Of a stretch of 64,000 nt of DNA, positions 63,582-64,000 are shown one piece after another. The translations under genes and the position numbers were made by a program. A model generated the notes under the pieces. The model searched no databases. It saw only the letters and a program-made list of their open reading frames with translations, and was not told the origin of the DNA. Every line of letters starts with the position of its first letter. Position 1 is the first letter of the stretch. This stretch comes from Psychrobacter sp. WY6 (lineage in GTDB: Bacteria; Pseudomonadota; Gammaproteobacteria; Pseudomonadales; Moraxellaceae), in contig NZ_CP049902.1 in the NCBI RefSeq assembly GCF_018448495.1, positions 2,976,001-3,040,000 on the forward strand, written 5' to 3'.

Positions 63582-64000
63582 TTAAGACGCTATGTTTCGT
63601 TTGGAGGCGTCTTGACCATCACTGTTGGCATTACCGCTTTCATTAGAATTCATAATATCGTGAATCAGGCGGCTGCTTTGCTCATCGGTGAGAGTGTCAT
63701 GAGAAGACAAATCAGAGAAATGCATCACATCAATATTGTCAGGCTTCACTGCGGTCAACTGTACCACGCCGATGGTGCGCTCTAAAAACCCACCTTCACA
63801 GTAGCAAAAGTAAAAATCCCACAAGCGAATAAAGGCTTCATCATAACCCAGCCCCTTAATTTCTTCACGCTGTGCCATAAACGCCGCACGCCAATCGCGC
63901 AAGGTATGAGCATAGTCAAAACCGTAATCATGTAGCTGCTTGATGACCATGTCGGTTTGTTCAGCAAACTGATTGTTTAGCTCTTGATTAGACAGCAAAC
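63582..64000 (-). CDS. Cyclopropane-fatty-acyl-phospholipid synthase-like methyltransferase, C-terminus (cut by window end)
   Basis: The last 139 residues are visible. DYGFDYAHTLRDWRAAF, LGYDEAFIRLWDFYFCYCEGGF and RTIGVVQL are the signature of the C-terminal part of CFA synthases, which add a methylene from SAM to unsaturated phospholipids. A polar Ser/Asp-rich tail of about 45 residues follows. The SAM-binding half lies outside the window. Confidence 0.85.
   Translation of the reverse strand, partial: LLSNQELNNQFAEQTDMVIKQLHDYGFDYAHTLRDWRAAFMAQREEIKGLGYDEAFIRLWDFYFCYCEGGFLERTIGVVQLTAVKPDNIDVMHFSDLSSHDTLTDEQSSRLIHDIMNSNESGNANSDGQDASKRNIAS

Overview
The window looks like a chromosome segment of a Psychrobacter-like gammaproteobacterium (Moraxellaceae). 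The basis is the protein types, a moderate-to-low GC content and the gene set (acnB, lipA, dapD, queE, recJ, uvrB, dps, rlmKL and a Moraxellaceae-like bcp). The taxon is an inference from sequence character; no search was run.

The most important technical point is that most genes here, including ones expected to be essential (acnB, uvrB, dapD, lipA, rlmKL), are split by single-base indels, very often in homopolymer runs. Reading across each break restores a continuous family-like protein. I therefore annotate full gene spans and state where the reading frame changes. I believe most breaks are sequencing or assembly errors rather than pseudogenes.

Layout. 1-5.9 kb: peroxiredoxin end, a flavin disulfide oxidoreductase, an MscS channel and rlmKL. 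6.1-21.1 kb: a large Ter (tellurite/stress response) locus. Its structural part holds two terD genes around a TerC-type DUF475 membrane protein, an AIM24-like protein, a third terD-like gene, a double zinc-ribbon protein and a convergent terA. Divergent from terA runs the Ter biosynthetic operon: ATP-grasp, a TerD-domain/trypsin-like protease fusion, PRTase-TRSP, an unrecognised membrane protein, a HAD phosphatase, a StiP-like PRTase-PELOTA protein and a CitE-like aldolase. 21.1-21.5 kb: a deleted MITE next to a 13-bp tandem repeat of almost 22 copies.

21.6-34.9 kb: alpha/beta hydrolase, enoyl-CoA hydratase, PACE efflux pump, DUF805, acnB, a carboxymuconolactone decarboxylase-like gene, lipA, a TAXI-TRAP transporter operon and an MTA phosphorylase. 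35.0-38.4 kb: an arsenosugar-type operon (ArsS-like radical SAM, DUF547 and two glycosyltransferases). 38.8-48.4 kb: amidohydrolase, lipase-like hydrolase, dapD, queE, an EmrE-like transporter, two tandem TRIC-type channels and recJ. 48.7-52.5 kb: small hypothetical genes, an IS5-family and an IS630-family element, and a broken small gene. 52.8-59.4 kb: two tandem HisC-like aminotransferases, AbiH phage defence and uvrB. 59.8-64 kb: dps, DUF2059, a CDF metal exporter, a hotdog thioesterase, DUF2177 and a partial cyclopropane-synthase-like gene.

Recurring theme: a MITE family (three full copies and one deleted copy) has ends like those of the IS5-family element. Two of the full copies sit between tandem paralogues.
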